This document shows, piece after piece, positions 1 to 8,776 of a stretch of 64,000 bases of DNA (positions are counted from its first letter, which is position 1; every line of letters starts with the position of its first letter). The position numbers were made by a program, and so were the translations under genes. A model generated the notes under the pieces. That model ran no database searches. It was given only the letters and a program-made list of their open reading frames with translations, and was not told the DNA's origin. The stretch is taken from assembly GCF_000019185.1 (NCBI RefSeq), contig NC_010334.1:1054001-1118000 (forward strand), written 5' to 3'. The DNA comes from Shewanella halifaxensis HAW-EB4 (GTDB lineage: Bacteria; Pseudomonadota; Gammaproteobacteria; Enterobacterales; Shewanellaceae).

Positions 1-21
1 ACACTAGCCGCCAATAATTTA

Positions 22-53
22 GCGATAACGCTTACGATAGAAAGCGTTATCGC
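22..53. repeat. Perfect 12-bp inverted repeat upstream of fba
   Basis: The arms GCGATAACGCTT (22-33) and AAGCGTTATCGC (42-53) are exact reverse complements around an 8-base loop. No T-run follows on either strand, so a classical terminator is not obvious. It could be the hairpin of an upstream transcript or an operator for a dimeric regulator of fba. Confidence 0.6.
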
Positions 54-77
54 AGCTGTGAAAACAGATTTAGAAAA

Positions 78-126
78 CTGTTTATAAGCGTCTTATATAG
101 AAACTGTTTACAACAGCTGTTTATAA
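78..126. promoter_or_regulatory. Phased CTGTTTAYAA repeats in fba leader
   Basis: The decamer CTGTTTATAA occurs at 78-87 and 117-126, and CTGTTTACAA at 104-113. The starts are 26 and 13 bases apart, a 13-base phase. A degenerate copy would sit at 91-100. This resembles an array of protein-binding sites, but no known regulator motif is recognised. Confidence 0.35.
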
Positions 127-257
127 CAATAAGAAAAATAATCAAAAGTAACCGCTTTAGGGTTAGCCAGCTTAGAACTGGAAACGTTAGAGCATAAAAA
201 TCCATCCAAACGATAGTGACCTTGGTGAGGCGACTCACCCTATTATTGGAGTAAAAA

Positions 258-1322
258 ATGGCCTTAATTTCCCTACGTCAAATGTTAGATCACGCAGCAG
301 AGCATGGATATGGCGTTCCTGCGTTTAACGTGAATAACCTTGAGCAGATGCGCGCTATTATGCAGGCAGCTGAAGCAACTGACAGCCCTGTAATCGTTCA
401 GGCATCTGCTGGTGCACGTAAGTATGCGCGTCCGCAGTTCCTTAAGTACCTAATGGCCGCTGCACTTGAGCAGTATCCAGATATCCCTGTCTGTATTCAC
501 CAAGATCACGGCACCGATCCAGATATCTGTCAGCGTTCTATTCAGTTAGGCATGTCTTCAGTAATGATGGACGGCTCTTTGATGGCTGATGGTAAGACGC
601 CTGCATCATACGAATACAACGTAGACGTGACTCGCCGTACTGTAGCCTTTGCTCACGCATGTGGTGTGTCTGTAGAAGGTGAAATTGGCTGTCTAGGTAG
701 TCTCGAGACGGGTATGGCTGGTGAAGAAGATGGTGTTGGCGCAGAAGGTATTTTGAGCCACGATCAACTACTGACGACTCCAGAAGAAGCGGCTCGTTTC
801 GTTGCTGATACTCACGTTGATGCACTAGCTATTGCTATCGGTACTAGCCACGGTGCTTACAAGTTCAGCCGTAAGCCTACCGGTGACGTGCTACGAATCG
901 ATCGTATCAAAGAGATCCACGCGCGTATTCCTAACACTCACCTAGTTATGCATGGTTCGTCTTCTGTGCCACAAGAGTGGCTTGAGATCATCAACCAGTA
1001 TGGTGGTGCGATTCCAGAAACTTACGGTGTGCCATTAGAAGAGATCGTTGAAGGTATCAAGCACGGTGTACGCAAAGTGAACATCGATACCGATCTACGC
1101 CTAGCATCGACAGGCGCAGTGCGTAAGTTCCTTGCTGAAAACCCATCTGAATTTGACCCGCGTAAATTCTTGAAGGCGTCAATGGAAGCGATGGCTGATA
1201 TCTGTACTACACGTTACGAAGCCTTCGGTTGTGCCGGCATGGCGTCTAAGATCAAGCCTAAGTCACTACAAGCTATGTATAAAGCTTACCAGTCAGGCGA
1301 GCTTGACCCACAGATCAAGTAA
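258..1322 (+). CDS. fba: Class II fructose-bisphosphate aldolase
   Basis: This enzyme cleaves fructose-1,6-bisphosphate to dihydroxyacetone phosphate and glyceraldehyde-3-phosphate in cytosolic glycolysis and gluconeogenesis. The 354-residue product has the class II zinc-aldolase signature HQDHGTD at residues 81-87; D83 is the expected proton acceptor and H84 a zinc ligand. Further conserved blocks are GEIGCLGSLE near 139 and VNIDTDLR near 273. The length and sequence match the Calvin-cycle-type subfamily found in Shewanella and Pseudomonas, not short E. coli-type variants. A TTGGAG ribosome site precedes the ATG by six bases. A strong terminator follows. In relatives the gene lies after epd-pgk, which would be to the left of this window. 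Confidence 0.97.
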   Translation: MALISLRQMLDHAAEHGYGVPAFNVNNLEQMRAIMQAAEATDSPVIVQASAGARKYARPQFLKYLMAAALEQYPDIPVCIHQDHGTDPDICQRSIQLGMSSVMMDGSLMADGKTPASYEYNVDVTRRTVAFAHACGVSVEGEIGCLGSLETGMAGEEDGVGAEGILSHDQLLTTPEEAARFVADTHVDALAIAIGTSHGAYKFSRKPTGDVLRIDRIKEIHARIPNTHLVMHGSSSVPQEWLEIINQYGGAIPETYGVPLEEIVEGIKHGVRKVNIDTDLRLASTGAVRKFLAENPSEFDPRKFLKASMEAMADICTTRYEAFGCAGMASKIKPKSLQAMYKAYQSGELDPQIK

Positions 1323-1354
1323 GTATGAGCCGACATTGATCGAGTAAGAACGAT

Positions 1355-1387
1355 AAAAAATACCTGCCAACGTGCAGGTATTTTTTT
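1355..1387 (+). terminator. Rho-independent terminator of fba
   Basis: The stem AAAAAATACCTGC / GCAGGTATTTTTT closes on a short loop and runs into a T-tract, 33 bases after the fba stop. Confidence 0.9.
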
Positions 1388-1532
1388 GCCTGAAACTCTT
1401 TAATCCATTGCGCACAAATGCTGGATATCCCTATAAATATAAGTTACTTGTATCTGGTATTTTCAATTATTTAACTGAAATGTTAATATTGCGCCGATTT
1501 TTAGGGAATTGGGTGAATGGAGTACGAATAAT

Positions 1533-2273
1533 ATGAAAAGAATACTTACAGTTATGGCAGTGGTAATGGCTGCTCCTTTTGCTGCGCAAGCCGGTGCTGA
1601 CTTTGTCGAAGGTGATAAGACTTTTGCTGGCGAAGCTGAACTTGGTGCTACATTAACCACGGGTAACACAGAAACCTCGTCGGTGAAAGGCCGTTTAAAC
1701 ATGCTACAAGAGCTGGGGAATTGGGAAAACCAATATCTGCTTGAAGCCTTATATAAAGAAGATACAGGCGAAGTTACCGCTAAACGTTATTACGGTGGCA
1801 TTCAGGGTGACTATCAGTTCGATGAAAAGAACTATATCTATATCACCGGCAACTATGAAGTCGATCCTTTCACTGGTTATGATTATAAAGCTGTTGTTTC
1901 TTCAGGTTACGGTCATAAGTTCATCGACAGCGGGGATATGTTTCTAAGTGCCGAAGTGGGTCCTGGTTATATTTATAAGAAGCTAGATGACGAGCAATCG
2001 GCCCTGCTTGGTTTTGACAACGAAGATAGCGTCGTTGCCCACGGTGCGGTTAACTTTACCTATGAGTTCAGCGAAAGCTCAAAGTTCACTCAACTCTTCG
2101 TTGCTGACTATGGCGATAGTTTAGAGGGGCGTTCTGAGTCGGCGATTACTGCCAATATCATCGGTGCTCTAGCAATGAAGTTTGCGGTTATTGTTCGTTA
2201 TAATAATAAACCGTTAGATGATAAAGAGAGTACAGATACAGAGACAAACATGACTCTGTTATACGCTTTCTAA
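1533..2273 (+). CDS. DUF481 family outer-membrane protein (YdiY-like)
   Basis: This is a 246-residue exported protein of the DUF481/YdiY family, a predicted outer-membrane beta-barrel described as salt-induced in some proteobacteria; its molecular role is unknown. The signal peptide is MKRILTVMAVVMAAPFAAQA. The mature part begins with the family block GEAELGATLTTGNTETSS, and the rest alternates aromatic and polar residues as in beta strands, ending LLYAF with the C-terminal aromatic residue typical of BAM substrates. The reading frame extends eight codons upstream to a TTG, but the ATG at 1533 directly starts the signal peptide and has GGAG upstream. It appears monocistronic, between two terminators. 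Confidence 0.88.
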   Translation: MKRILTVMAVVMAAPFAAQAGADFVEGDKTFAGEAELGATLTTGNTETSSVKGRLNMLQELGNWENQYLLEALYKEDTGEVTAKRYYGGIQGDYQFDEKNYIYITGNYEVDPFTGYDYKAVVSSGYGHKFIDSGDMFLSAEVGPGYIYKKLDDEQSALLGFDNEDSVVAHGAVNFTYEFSESSKFTQLFVADYGDSLEGRSESAITANIIGALAMKFAVIVRYNNKPLDDKESTDTETNMTLLYAF

Positions 2274-2604
2274 ATATATTGACAAAAATACAGTATGGAT
2301 AGTTTGAAATTGTTCAGTCACCTATCCATTTGTAAAATGTTGTAAAGAAAAGGTGTCGCTTAGATGCCTTTTTGTTTTTTTACCGGTGTTGTTTTGAGCG
2401 GTTGCACATAAAATAAAGTTAATGTATTAACTCGCTCGCCACCTTGGTATCAAGGTGTAACAATGTTTTTGTAAATCATAATAAAATTAGTGTGCTAGAC
2501 CTCACGAAAGCTAAATCCATTGCCAGTTTCAAGGGATTTTGTCACGGACTCCCAGCGTGAATGCCAGTAAACTATTTGGCAGTGATTAAGTCCGAGTTAT
2601 TAAC
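2274..2604. other. Intergenic gap before ToxR-like regulator
   Basis: After the terminator this 331-base stretch is AT-rich and holds no credible reading frame. Near the regulator start there is a weak dyad, TGCCA (about 2561) and TGGCA (about 2577). The regulator has no obvious ribosome site. Confidence 0.5.
2348..2380 (+). terminator. Terminator after DUF481 gene
   Basis: The stem AAAAGGTGTC / GATGCCTTTT contains two G-U pairs and a five-base loop. It is followed by a T-rich run. Confidence 0.75.
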
Positions 2605-3342
2605 GTGTATATAGGTCCATACCGATTTGACGTAGAGCTAAAAGAGTTGATTCATATTGACTCCGAAAAAGCTTCAGCGTTTAAATTATCTAACATTGAA
2701 TTTTCTGTACTCGAACAGTTGCAGGCGTGCAGAGGGCAGGTTGTATCTATCGAATCAATCCGCGATAAATTTTTGCCGACGGTAGTGACTCATCACGATA
2801 TCTCCAGAGCGGTACAAAATATTAAGCGCTTTCTCGGTGCTGAGCACGCTTCATGGATAGAGGCGATTGCTAAGCAAGGCTATCTGTTGCATATCAGTTC
2901 CCAAAAAAAGCCAATGCTGAATCGTGCACTGCATTCGGCTTCACTTAAGAACTACCTAATGTGCCTTATTCTTGGGATCTTTTTACTTGTTTTTTTGGTC
3001 GTGAATCTTGCAACCACCTCTGATATCCGTTTATCTGTGCCGGATAAGATCCAGATTAAAGCTAGCGAATCGATATTAGTTCCTATTTATAATTCTGATA
3101 AAGATAGAGAAGACTATCAGAGCCGAGTTAAAGAGTTTGGCTTATTGCTGGGACAGTGTGAAGTGGTAAAGTGGCAGCGCATCTATCTCGCTCCTTCAAG
3201 TGATGGAAACCAGTTGCAGTTTGTTATGAACAATATTGCCGATGATGGCAAAGCATGTAGAAATTTAAAAGTAACTAATGTGGCTAAAGATTGGCATTTT
3301 ATTGATTTAGCCTGGCTAAAAGAGGCTGGGATTTGTGAATAA
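2605..3342 (+). CDS. ToxR/MarT/CadC-like membrane-bound transcriptional regulator
   Basis: This 245-residue protein has an N-terminal OmpR-type winged-helix domain (about 1-98) and one membrane segment (about 116-136, LMCLILGIFLLVFLVVNLAT). A periplasmic domain of about 105 residues contains cysteines near its end that could form a disulfide. The layout is that of ToxR, CadC and MarT, which bind DNA while anchored in the inner membrane and sense periplasmic conditions. The start is GTG with no clear ribosome site, so the N-terminus is uncertain by a few residues. It overlaps the next gene by eight bases, as expected for a regulator-effector pair translated together. The target genes are not evident from sequence. 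Confidence 0.8.
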   Translation: MYIGPYRFDVELKELIHIDSEKASAFKLSNIEFSVLEQLQACRGQVVSIESIRDKFLPTVVTHHDISRAVQNIKRFLGAEHASWIEAIAKQGYLLHISSQKKPMLNRALHSASLKNYLMCLILGIFLLVFLVVNLATTSDIRLSVPDKIQIKASESILVPIYNSDKDREDYQSRVKEFGLLLGQCEVVKWQRIYLAPSSDGNQLQFVMNNIADDGKACRNLKVTNVAKDWHFIDLAWLKEAGICE

Positions 3343-3877
3343 ATTTATGAAGGAGAATACTTTTTTAGGCTTTAAGACGACGCCAATGTTAGCAACGCTA
3401 ACTTTTATATGTGGTTTATGCTTGTTTCTTGAGCATACGGTTGATCCTGATATGAACTCGACGCTAACCTGTTACTCTGATACTTACCGTGTAGGAGAGG
3501 GCTTTAAAAACAATCAACAACTGGTGCTGAAAAATACCGGAAATGGTGTTGAGGTGGCTTTGAACTTTTTCAAAGGAGAAAAGTTAATCCATAAACTTAT
3601 GGCCGTAGGGACAGTTAAAAAAGTTAAGGACTCGATTCTGAGCTATGAAGTCAGTTTGGCTAGTGAGCAACACCTAAGAGGGGTATTACAAGCTGAGAGT
3701 GAGTCGTCGTTGCAAGATGCGATTAGATTTTCTGAACTCGTGTTAGGCGATGGTAAGAGTGATAAGTTCTTAATTAAGGTACTGGAGATGAATAAAGCTA
3801 GCAACGTCGTGACAGTGCAAGTGCAGCCTGGTAACGGTCTGTGGGCTTGTAAAATTAATAAAACCAAGTTCAGTTAG
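3335..3877 (+). CDS. FidL-like single-pass membrane protein, partner of ToxR-like regulator
   Basis: The 180-residue product has one N-terminal membrane anchor (about 17-34, MLATLTFICGLCLFLEH) and a periplasmic domain of about 145 residues starting at STLTCYSDTYRV. Size, topology and position beside a MarT/ToxR-like regulator match FidL-like proteins, which sit next to marT in Salmonella, and are reminiscent of ToxS, which stabilises ToxR. Two cysteines (the Cys of LTCYS and the Cys of LWACK) could pair. GTG at 3335 overlaps the regulator; an in-frame ATG lies at 3347. Assignment to the FidL-like family is by eye. Confidence 0.6.
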   Translation: MNKFMKENTFLGFKTTPMLATLTFICGLCLFLEHTVDPDMNSTLTCYSDTYRVGEGFKNNQQLVLKNTGNGVEVALNFFKGEKLIHKLMAVGTVKKVKDSILSYEVSLASEQHLRGVLQAESESSLQDAIRFSELVLGDGKSDKFLIKVLEMNKASNVVTVQVQPGNGLWACKINKTKFS

Positions 3878-3993
3878 GTAGCCATAAAGCTTATAGCTTA
3901 TCCGCAAGTCCTAAAATATAGGTTAGACTAGAAAGAGTTAGTTAACCTTATCCACATCGTTGTGGTTCTCTAAATACTTTTAAAAAGGTGTAT

Positions 3994-5427
3994 GTGTCTA
4001 AAGTCAGAGTCAAACAGGAAGAATCACTTTCAATTAAGTTTCTCCATCAGATGGAGGTGGGCGATAGCCGTCGACTGGATCTGTATTTTTTTCTTCCTAA
4101 AGAGATGGGCATTAACCCACAAAGTCTGAACGAAGAAGAGTATTATCACTCTTCAATTACAGGACGCCGCTCATACTACTCATCGGGGCTGCACCTGCCT
4201 TTAGTACAAAGTCGCTTTGTGAGTCAAAAAAAGCGCACCGTAGAGGAGTTTAGGCTCTACTTGAACTTGTTTGCCTACCAGTTTTCCGTGGCGATTGAGA
4301 CCGATAGCAAAGAGCTCGCTCAGATTGAAGATTTTGAGCGGTTTTACTCATCGCTCGATGAGTTGAGCGAACAAGTTATTCATCTACTCAAGCGTTTTAG
4401 GCGTAATGAGCCCAGTGATGAAAAGTGGAAATCATACTTCGAAAATGCCGATAATTATCTTTCTTGGTTATGTGAGCAGCGCTTGCTTAAGCTGCTAGCT
4501 CATGCGCCTAGAACCAGTGACTTTAATGAAATTAACGATAGAGTCGTGGCGCTTTGTCGGGCTGAGGCGCTTTATCGTCAAGAGCGAAGTTATAACTCAT
4601 CTCAAACCATTAAAGATCCCAACCGTATTGCCAATAAGATGCTGTTATTAAGGCGTCTTATTCAGCAGGGGGTGGTACTTAAAGAGGATTTGAAGACCTT
4701 AGGCGTAGGGCTTAAGAAGATGACTACGGGCATTGCAACCGCAATGGTGATGTTGGTTGTCTCAGCACTGATTATTAAGGCGCAGGGTTTTTTTAGTGGC
4801 TTAACGATTGCGCTGGTGCTGACGCTTGCGGTGATTTACGGTTTTCGTGAAATCTTTAAAGATGATATTCGTAATGCCCTATGGCGGCAGATCCAAAAAG
4901 GGCGGCCGCGTTGGAGCCGAACGTTAAGCGATACAACCAGTAAAAATACCGTCGCTCGACAGTTAGTTTGGCTAGAGTTTATGCGCAAAAAAGACCTTCC
5001 AGATGCCGTATCTCAGATCCTAACTAAGCGACACAGCCAGAATAAAATTGATGCCGAGATCTTTCATTATGGGATCCATACTAAGGTTTCGCAGAAGGAT
5101 TTCTTAGCGGGATACTCAACAATTCAAGAGCAGGTTAACTTTAGCTTTGTTCCTTTTGCACGTAACTTAGAACGTGGTAAGGCTAAGATTTATAAAGAGC
5201 AAGACGGCAAGATCAGTAATGAGTCCGTTGAACGTCGATATCAAGTGAACCTGATTTTGGCATTGCGCGAAGGTAAGCAAGCACCACAGTATGCGCGCTA
5301 TAAGATCACCATGAATCGTTCGGCAATTATTGAGATCACCGAAAGCGATTTACCGTCAGGAGTGGCAACCATGGAAGAGGCCCCTTTTAAGGAGGAGCTT
5401 AAGGGTAAAAGCCCTCTGGTAGAGTGA
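3994..5427 (+). CDS. Hypothetical two-TM inner-membrane protein
   Basis: I do not recognise this protein of about 477 residues. A long hydrophilic N-terminal part (about 1-245) is rich in charged residues and includes KKRTVEEFRLYLNLFAYQ. A hairpin of two membrane segments follows (about 245-262 and 265-284), then a soluble C-terminal part of about 190 residues that begins with FREIFKDDIRNALWRQIQKG. Both large domains would lie on the same side, probably the cytoplasm. An in-frame GTG at 3988 is possible, but GTG at 3994 has AAAAAGG at proper spacing. It starts about 116 bases after the FidL-like gene on the same strand, so it may belong to that unit. It converges with the PAS/GGDEF-like gene. 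Confidence 0.7.
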   Translation: MSKVRVKQEESLSIKFLHQMEVGDSRRLDLYFFLPKEMGINPQSLNEEEYYHSSITGRRSYYSSGLHLPLVQSRFVSQKKRTVEEFRLYLNLFAYQFSVAIETDSKELAQIEDFERFYSSLDELSEQVIHLLKRFRRNEPSDEKWKSYFENADNYLSWLCEQRLLKLLAHAPRTSDFNEINDRVVALCRAEALYRQERSYNSSQTIKDPNRIANKMLLLRRLIQQGVVLKEDLKTLGVGLKKMTTGIATAMVMLVVSALIIKAQGFFSGLTIALVLTLAVIYGFREIFKDDIRNALWRQIQKGRPRWSRTLSDTTSKNTVARQLVWLEFMRKKDLPDAVSQILTKRHSQNKIDAEIFHYGIHTKVSQKDFLAGYSTIQEQVNFSFVPFARNLERGKAKIYKEQDGKISNESVERRYQVNLILALREGKQAPQYARYKITMNRSAIIEITESDLPSGVATMEEAPFKEELKGKSPLVE

Positions 5428-5459
5428 GGGCTGATAAACAGTCTGGACAACTAGCCGTT

Positions 5460-7679
5460 TTAAACGAGCAGTCTGGTATATGCTTGGCAGATATTCTGGT
5501 CACCAGTCTGTTTAGCGCGTTTAAGTGCAACTTCTGCATTAGCTATCAGTTGCTCTAGGCTTTGCCCTGCTTGATAAGAGGCTATACCGATACAAATCCC
5601 TTCTCCTAAGCTGTTATCATTAAGGCGATTTAAGGTCTCAATGGCAAAGTAATGCGCCTGATCTGAATCGGTATCGGGCAATACGACAATCAACTTACCC
5701 AGCTGCCAATGGGACATCTGGTAGCGATGAGGCAGGTCGCGTAGTAGGTGGAACTCAACTTCTTTTTGACGCGATTCTAGTTGGCCAATATCACTCATAT
5801 GACTCAACATATCCTCGGCACTAATATCGATCATCAGCAGGCTAGTAAAGTCTTTACAGTGCTGGCTCAAATTACTGAAGTAACGCTCTAAGTCACTTTT
5901 ATGGTTGAAAATAGTGCTTCGATGCGGTACTAAGCTGCCGTCCTCTCTGTTGGTCTGCTTAACGACTGCTTGCTCAAAACTAAAAAGAATAAACTCGAGT
6001 TCACCTGAGCTATCTAGAAGACCTTTTAATGTGGCCTGCAAACAACTGTTTTGACCATGGTTATCAATTGCAAATACCTGACCTTTCCAGCCCCCTTCAA
6101 TCTGCAGCTTTTGGGCTATTTGCGGCCATTGGTTACTAAAGTCTTCGCTTAATAGGCCACTAATATTGAGTGCTTGGCTGTCTTCAATCTGTAGTAAGGT
6201 GTTAAATGCTTCATTAGACTTAACCACGTTGCCTTTGGCGTCGGTAAGAACACTCGCTACAGGGCCTTCGTTGAGCTTGTGACTCAACATTGCCTGCTCT
6301 TGGCTATGCTTGAGCTCACTGATATCTTGGAAAGTGACCAGCATATAGCGCTGCTTTTTATTTTTACTGACTTCTATACGCACAAGGATCTGCAGCCAAA
6401 GATGAGGCGATGTATCTGTGTATAGCTCGCATTCCCAATGCTCTGTTTTGTCAACAGTATCAATAAAATCAAGGTATTGGTCATCATCTAAATTCAAAAT
6501 ACGCTGTAAGCTGCGATCTGAGAGTTCATCGATAGGCAGTGAAAGTAATTTTGATGCTGAAGTGTTAGCAGTGAGTACCCGGCCGCTATCGTTGGCGATG
6601 ATACAGCCTAAATCGCTATTAAAAAGGCGATTAGTCAGATCAATACTGAACTCTCGAGAGCGCTGCACTAATCGATAAAGATGAGCCAGAAAGATCACTA
6701 AGCAGGCAAGTAGCGTGAGTAGGGTGGCCCCTATCATAAGAATATTTCGCCATTGAGAGAACTTGGCTGCAATGTCCTCGTTCTTAATGTAGGACAGTAA
6801 AAAGTACTCTCTGCGGGTTTCATATTGGGTTGTTAGCTCAACTTTCAAATAAACGAAAGTCGCGATATCACCATGGAACTGACCAAAATTGCTCATTGCC
6901 ATTTTGCGCCAAAGTGCGGGGTAAGACAGCTTTAGGCTACCGCCCATGGTTTCCGGTAAGCGACTAATGCTAGGTTTTTGTTGTGCACCAGCATAGAGCA
7001 AACCTTGGGTATCGAGCATCATCAAGGGGGCTTGCTTGCTCGAATAGGCGGGTTTAATCGCTTTAAGCATTTTAGACATAGAGCTATAGGTGACAAGGTA
7101 GCCACGAATGCTCTGATCTGGGTTCTCGAGCCATGCAAACTGGTATAGGTAGGGCTCAAGCTGGCCATCAATTGGCGTAAATTCCAATGGCGAGGTATAT
7201 ATTTCATTCCCTCCCATATTTCTGGTTCCACCGAGTAAAGCCGATGGTAGGTTGTCTTCACCAAAATCATTACTGGTTGCAAATTTGTGCTGCCCTTGTG
7301 GATCGAACAGCGCGATCCCTAAAAGCTCAGGGACATTATCGACTAGAATGTCCCAGTTACTAAGTAGCTTTTGCTGGTTTTCTGAGGTGGGAAGGCTAAG
7401 GTAGTGTTTTAGCCGTTCAGATTTTGCAACCATCTGAGTTCTAAACTGTTGGAATGACACTTTATCTGAAATAAGCGCACCAACCGCCTGAAGCTCACTG
7501 TAGCGCTGGGTTGCCCAATCTTCCTGCAAACGTCTTTCACCTAAAGTGATAATGATGTTAGTCAGAATGATCACCGAAACTAGCAGCATACAGATCTGGC
7601 TAGCGGCGGCTAAGATGCGCTGTTGAGACCAATGGATCCCTTGAGCACTGACTAATAGGGGAAGTTTACGGGTTAGCAT
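5460..7679 (-). CDS. Membrane PAS protein with degenerate GGDEF domain
   Basis: This is a 739-residue sensor-like protein. It has an N-terminal membrane segment (about 25-48), a large extracytoplasmic domain (about 50-315), a second membrane segment (about 316-337) and two PAS-like regions (about 345-460 and 470-570). A C-terminal domain has the GGDEF fold pattern, ending ANAEVALKRAKQTGDQNI. The catalytic loop that should read GGDEF is LGKLIVV, so cyclic-di-GMP synthesis is not expected. It may act as a receptor or a pseudo-enzyme. It stands alone, convergent with the two-TM protein gene. Confidence 0.78.
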   Translation of the reverse strand: MLTRKLPLLVSAQGIHWSQQRILAAASQICMLLVSVIILTNIIITLGERRLQEDWATQRYSELQAVGALISDKVSFQQFRTQMVAKSERLKHYLSLPTSENQQKLLSNWDILVDNVPELLGIALFDPQGQHKFATSNDFGEDNLPSALLGGTRNMGGNEIYTSPLEFTPIDGQLEPYLYQFAWLENPDQSIRGYLVTYSSMSKMLKAIKPAYSSKQAPLMMLDTQGLLYAGAQQKPSISRLPETMGGSLKLSYPALWRKMAMSNFGQFHGDIATFVYLKVELTTQYETRREYFLLSYIKNEDIAAKFSQWRNILMIGATLLTLLACLVIFLAHLYRLVQRSREFSIDLTNRLFNSDLGCIIANDSGRVLTANTSASKLLSLPIDELSDRSLQRILNLDDDQYLDFIDTVDKTEHWECELYTDTSPHLWLQILVRIEVSKNKKQRYMLVTFQDISELKHSQEQAMLSHKLNEGPVASVLTDAKGNVVKSNEAFNTLLQIEDSQALNISGLLSEDFSNQWPQIAQKLQIEGGWKGQVFAIDNHGQNSCLQATLKGLLDSSGELEFILFSFEQAVVKQTNREDGSLVPHRSTIFNHKSDLERYFSNLSQHCKDFTSLLMIDISAEDMLSHMSDIGQLESRQKEVEFHLLRDLPHRYQMSHWQLGKLIVVLPDTDSDQAHYFAIETLNRLNDNSLGEGICIGIASYQAGQSLEQLIANAEVALKRAKQTGDQNICQAYTRLLV

Positions 7680-7801
7680 GTATCGATTTTTATTACAGTT
7701 ATTATGCTCAGCATCTTAACACGAATTAACATCTGAGATAGCGTTTGTTAATAGCATATCATCGAATTAATCTTGTATTTTGAGTTTCGTCAACCATACA
7801 T

Positions 7802-7952
7802 TTAACCGACAATATCTAACTCACGCTGTTTAAAGCTAGCGCCTCTGCTCTCAACTAGCGTGCGGGATGCATCGATATCGACGCCCTCTAGACCATTGAT
7901 TGCCGAGACTTGGACGTCATCAATATGATATTGGAGGGCGAGCTGAATAATC
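7802..7952 (-). pseudogene. 3'-end fragment of a TatD-associated radical SAM gene
   Basis: On the minus strand this stretch translates, with no start codon of its own, to a protein end almost identical to the last ~48 residues of the intact gene just upstream. Shared blocks include IDDVQVSAINGLEGVDIDA and RGASFKQRELDIVG followed by stop. About 105 of the last 123 bases match the intact copy by eye. Its frame differs from that of the intact gene, and similarity stops near 7952. It is a remnant, either of a tandem duplication or of an older allele left after recombination replaced the gene. Confidence 0.8.
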
Positions 7953-7974
7953 TCGTTATTTAAGCTTGCAGAGA

Positions 7975-8583
7975 TTAACCAACGATATCGAGCTCTCTTT
8001 GTTTAAAGCTAGCGCCTCTAGCTTCGACAAGTGCACGGCATGCATCGATATCGACGCCCTCTAGACCATTGATCGCCGAGACTTGGACGTCATCAATAAA
8101 TTGCGGTGCAAGTTTAATAAATTCCAGTAAGGCGGGGTAAGCACCAGCTAGTTTCGGACGGCAATGTTGTAGGTAAAGCGCTTCGGTATCGGCATTGAGC
8201 GAAATAGATAAGCTATCAACACAGGCGGCCAGCTCAGGCAGAATATTGCGTTTATGGAATAGGTTGCCGAGCCCATCGGTGTTCACGCGTACCTTGCCAC
8301 CTTGCTGCTTAATCTCTTTAGCGACATCAAGCAAGCTTGTTAGATTAAGCGTGGGTTCACCATATCCGCAGAATACATATTCATCGAACTTTGACACTTC
8401 ACCCAATTGCGCAATCAATTCGTCGGCTTTTGGCTGACGATTGAGATCAAGCTGATATTGATGAACCTGTTTGCTGCCATTATGCTTGGGGCAGAATTGA
8501 CATCTCAAGGTGCAGCGACCAGTGATATTGAGGTAGCGGCTATCGCGTATATCGTAAACGAGGGTAGGTTGATTGTCGGTCAT
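7975..8583 (-). CDS. TatD-associated radical SAM protein
   Basis: This 202-residue protein has the radical SAM cluster motif CTLRCQFC (CX3CX2C, Cys 24, 28 and 31) and the glycine-rich VFCGYGEPTLN block near residue 70 that contacts S-adenosylmethionine. It is short, with no extra Fe-S domain. Sequence and length match the TatD family-associated radical SAM proteins, whose reaction is unknown. In many genomes the gene is fused to or beside tatD; no tatD is visible here. Directly downstream lies a broken second copy of its 3' end. Confidence 0.82.
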   Translation of the reverse strand: MTDNQPTLVYDIRDSRYLNITGRCTLRCQFCPKHNGSKQVHQYQLDLNRQPKADELIAQLGEVSKFDEYVFCGYGEPTLNLTSLLDVAKEIKQQGGKVRVNTDGLGNLFHKRNILPELAACVDSLSISLNADTEALYLQHCRPKLAGAYPALLEFIKLAPQFIDDVQVSAINGLEGVDIDACRALVEARGASFKQRELDIVG

Positions 8584-8696
8584 GAGGGCGTCTTGTTGAA
8601 AATAAGACCGACAAGCATAACGGCTAAGTTGATTAAAATCTGTTTGCTGGATCGGATTCTGATACTGATTGGCATTGCTGTCATCTAAGATGCATT

Positions 8697-8725
8697 AAAA
8701 AGGGAGGCTAAATGCCTCCCTTTTT
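8697..8725 (-). terminator. Terminator downstream of the RND efflux operon
   Basis: The perfect stem AAAAAGGGAGGC / GCCTCCCTTTTT has U-tracts on both strands. It lies after the RND gene in the minus direction and may also act on the plus strand. Confidence 0.85.
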
Positions 8726-8776
8726 CTACTTGCCTTTTCGACTCGCAATAGTCGAGCCTCACTCGGTATTCTTACG

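Noticed and set aside
1..87. Open frame from base 1 to a TAA at 85-87
   Set aside because: It could be the end of an upstream gene, but the 28 residues match no family I know, including Pgk, and it runs through the palindrome.
47..238. Minus-strand 63-codon frame upstream of fba
   Set aside because: It covers the palindrome and phased repeats, has low-complexity hydrophobic sequence and no ribosome site.
8407..8688. Plus-strand 93-codon frame over the start of the radical SAM gene
   Set aside because: It is antisense to a well-supported gene and has no family resemblance.
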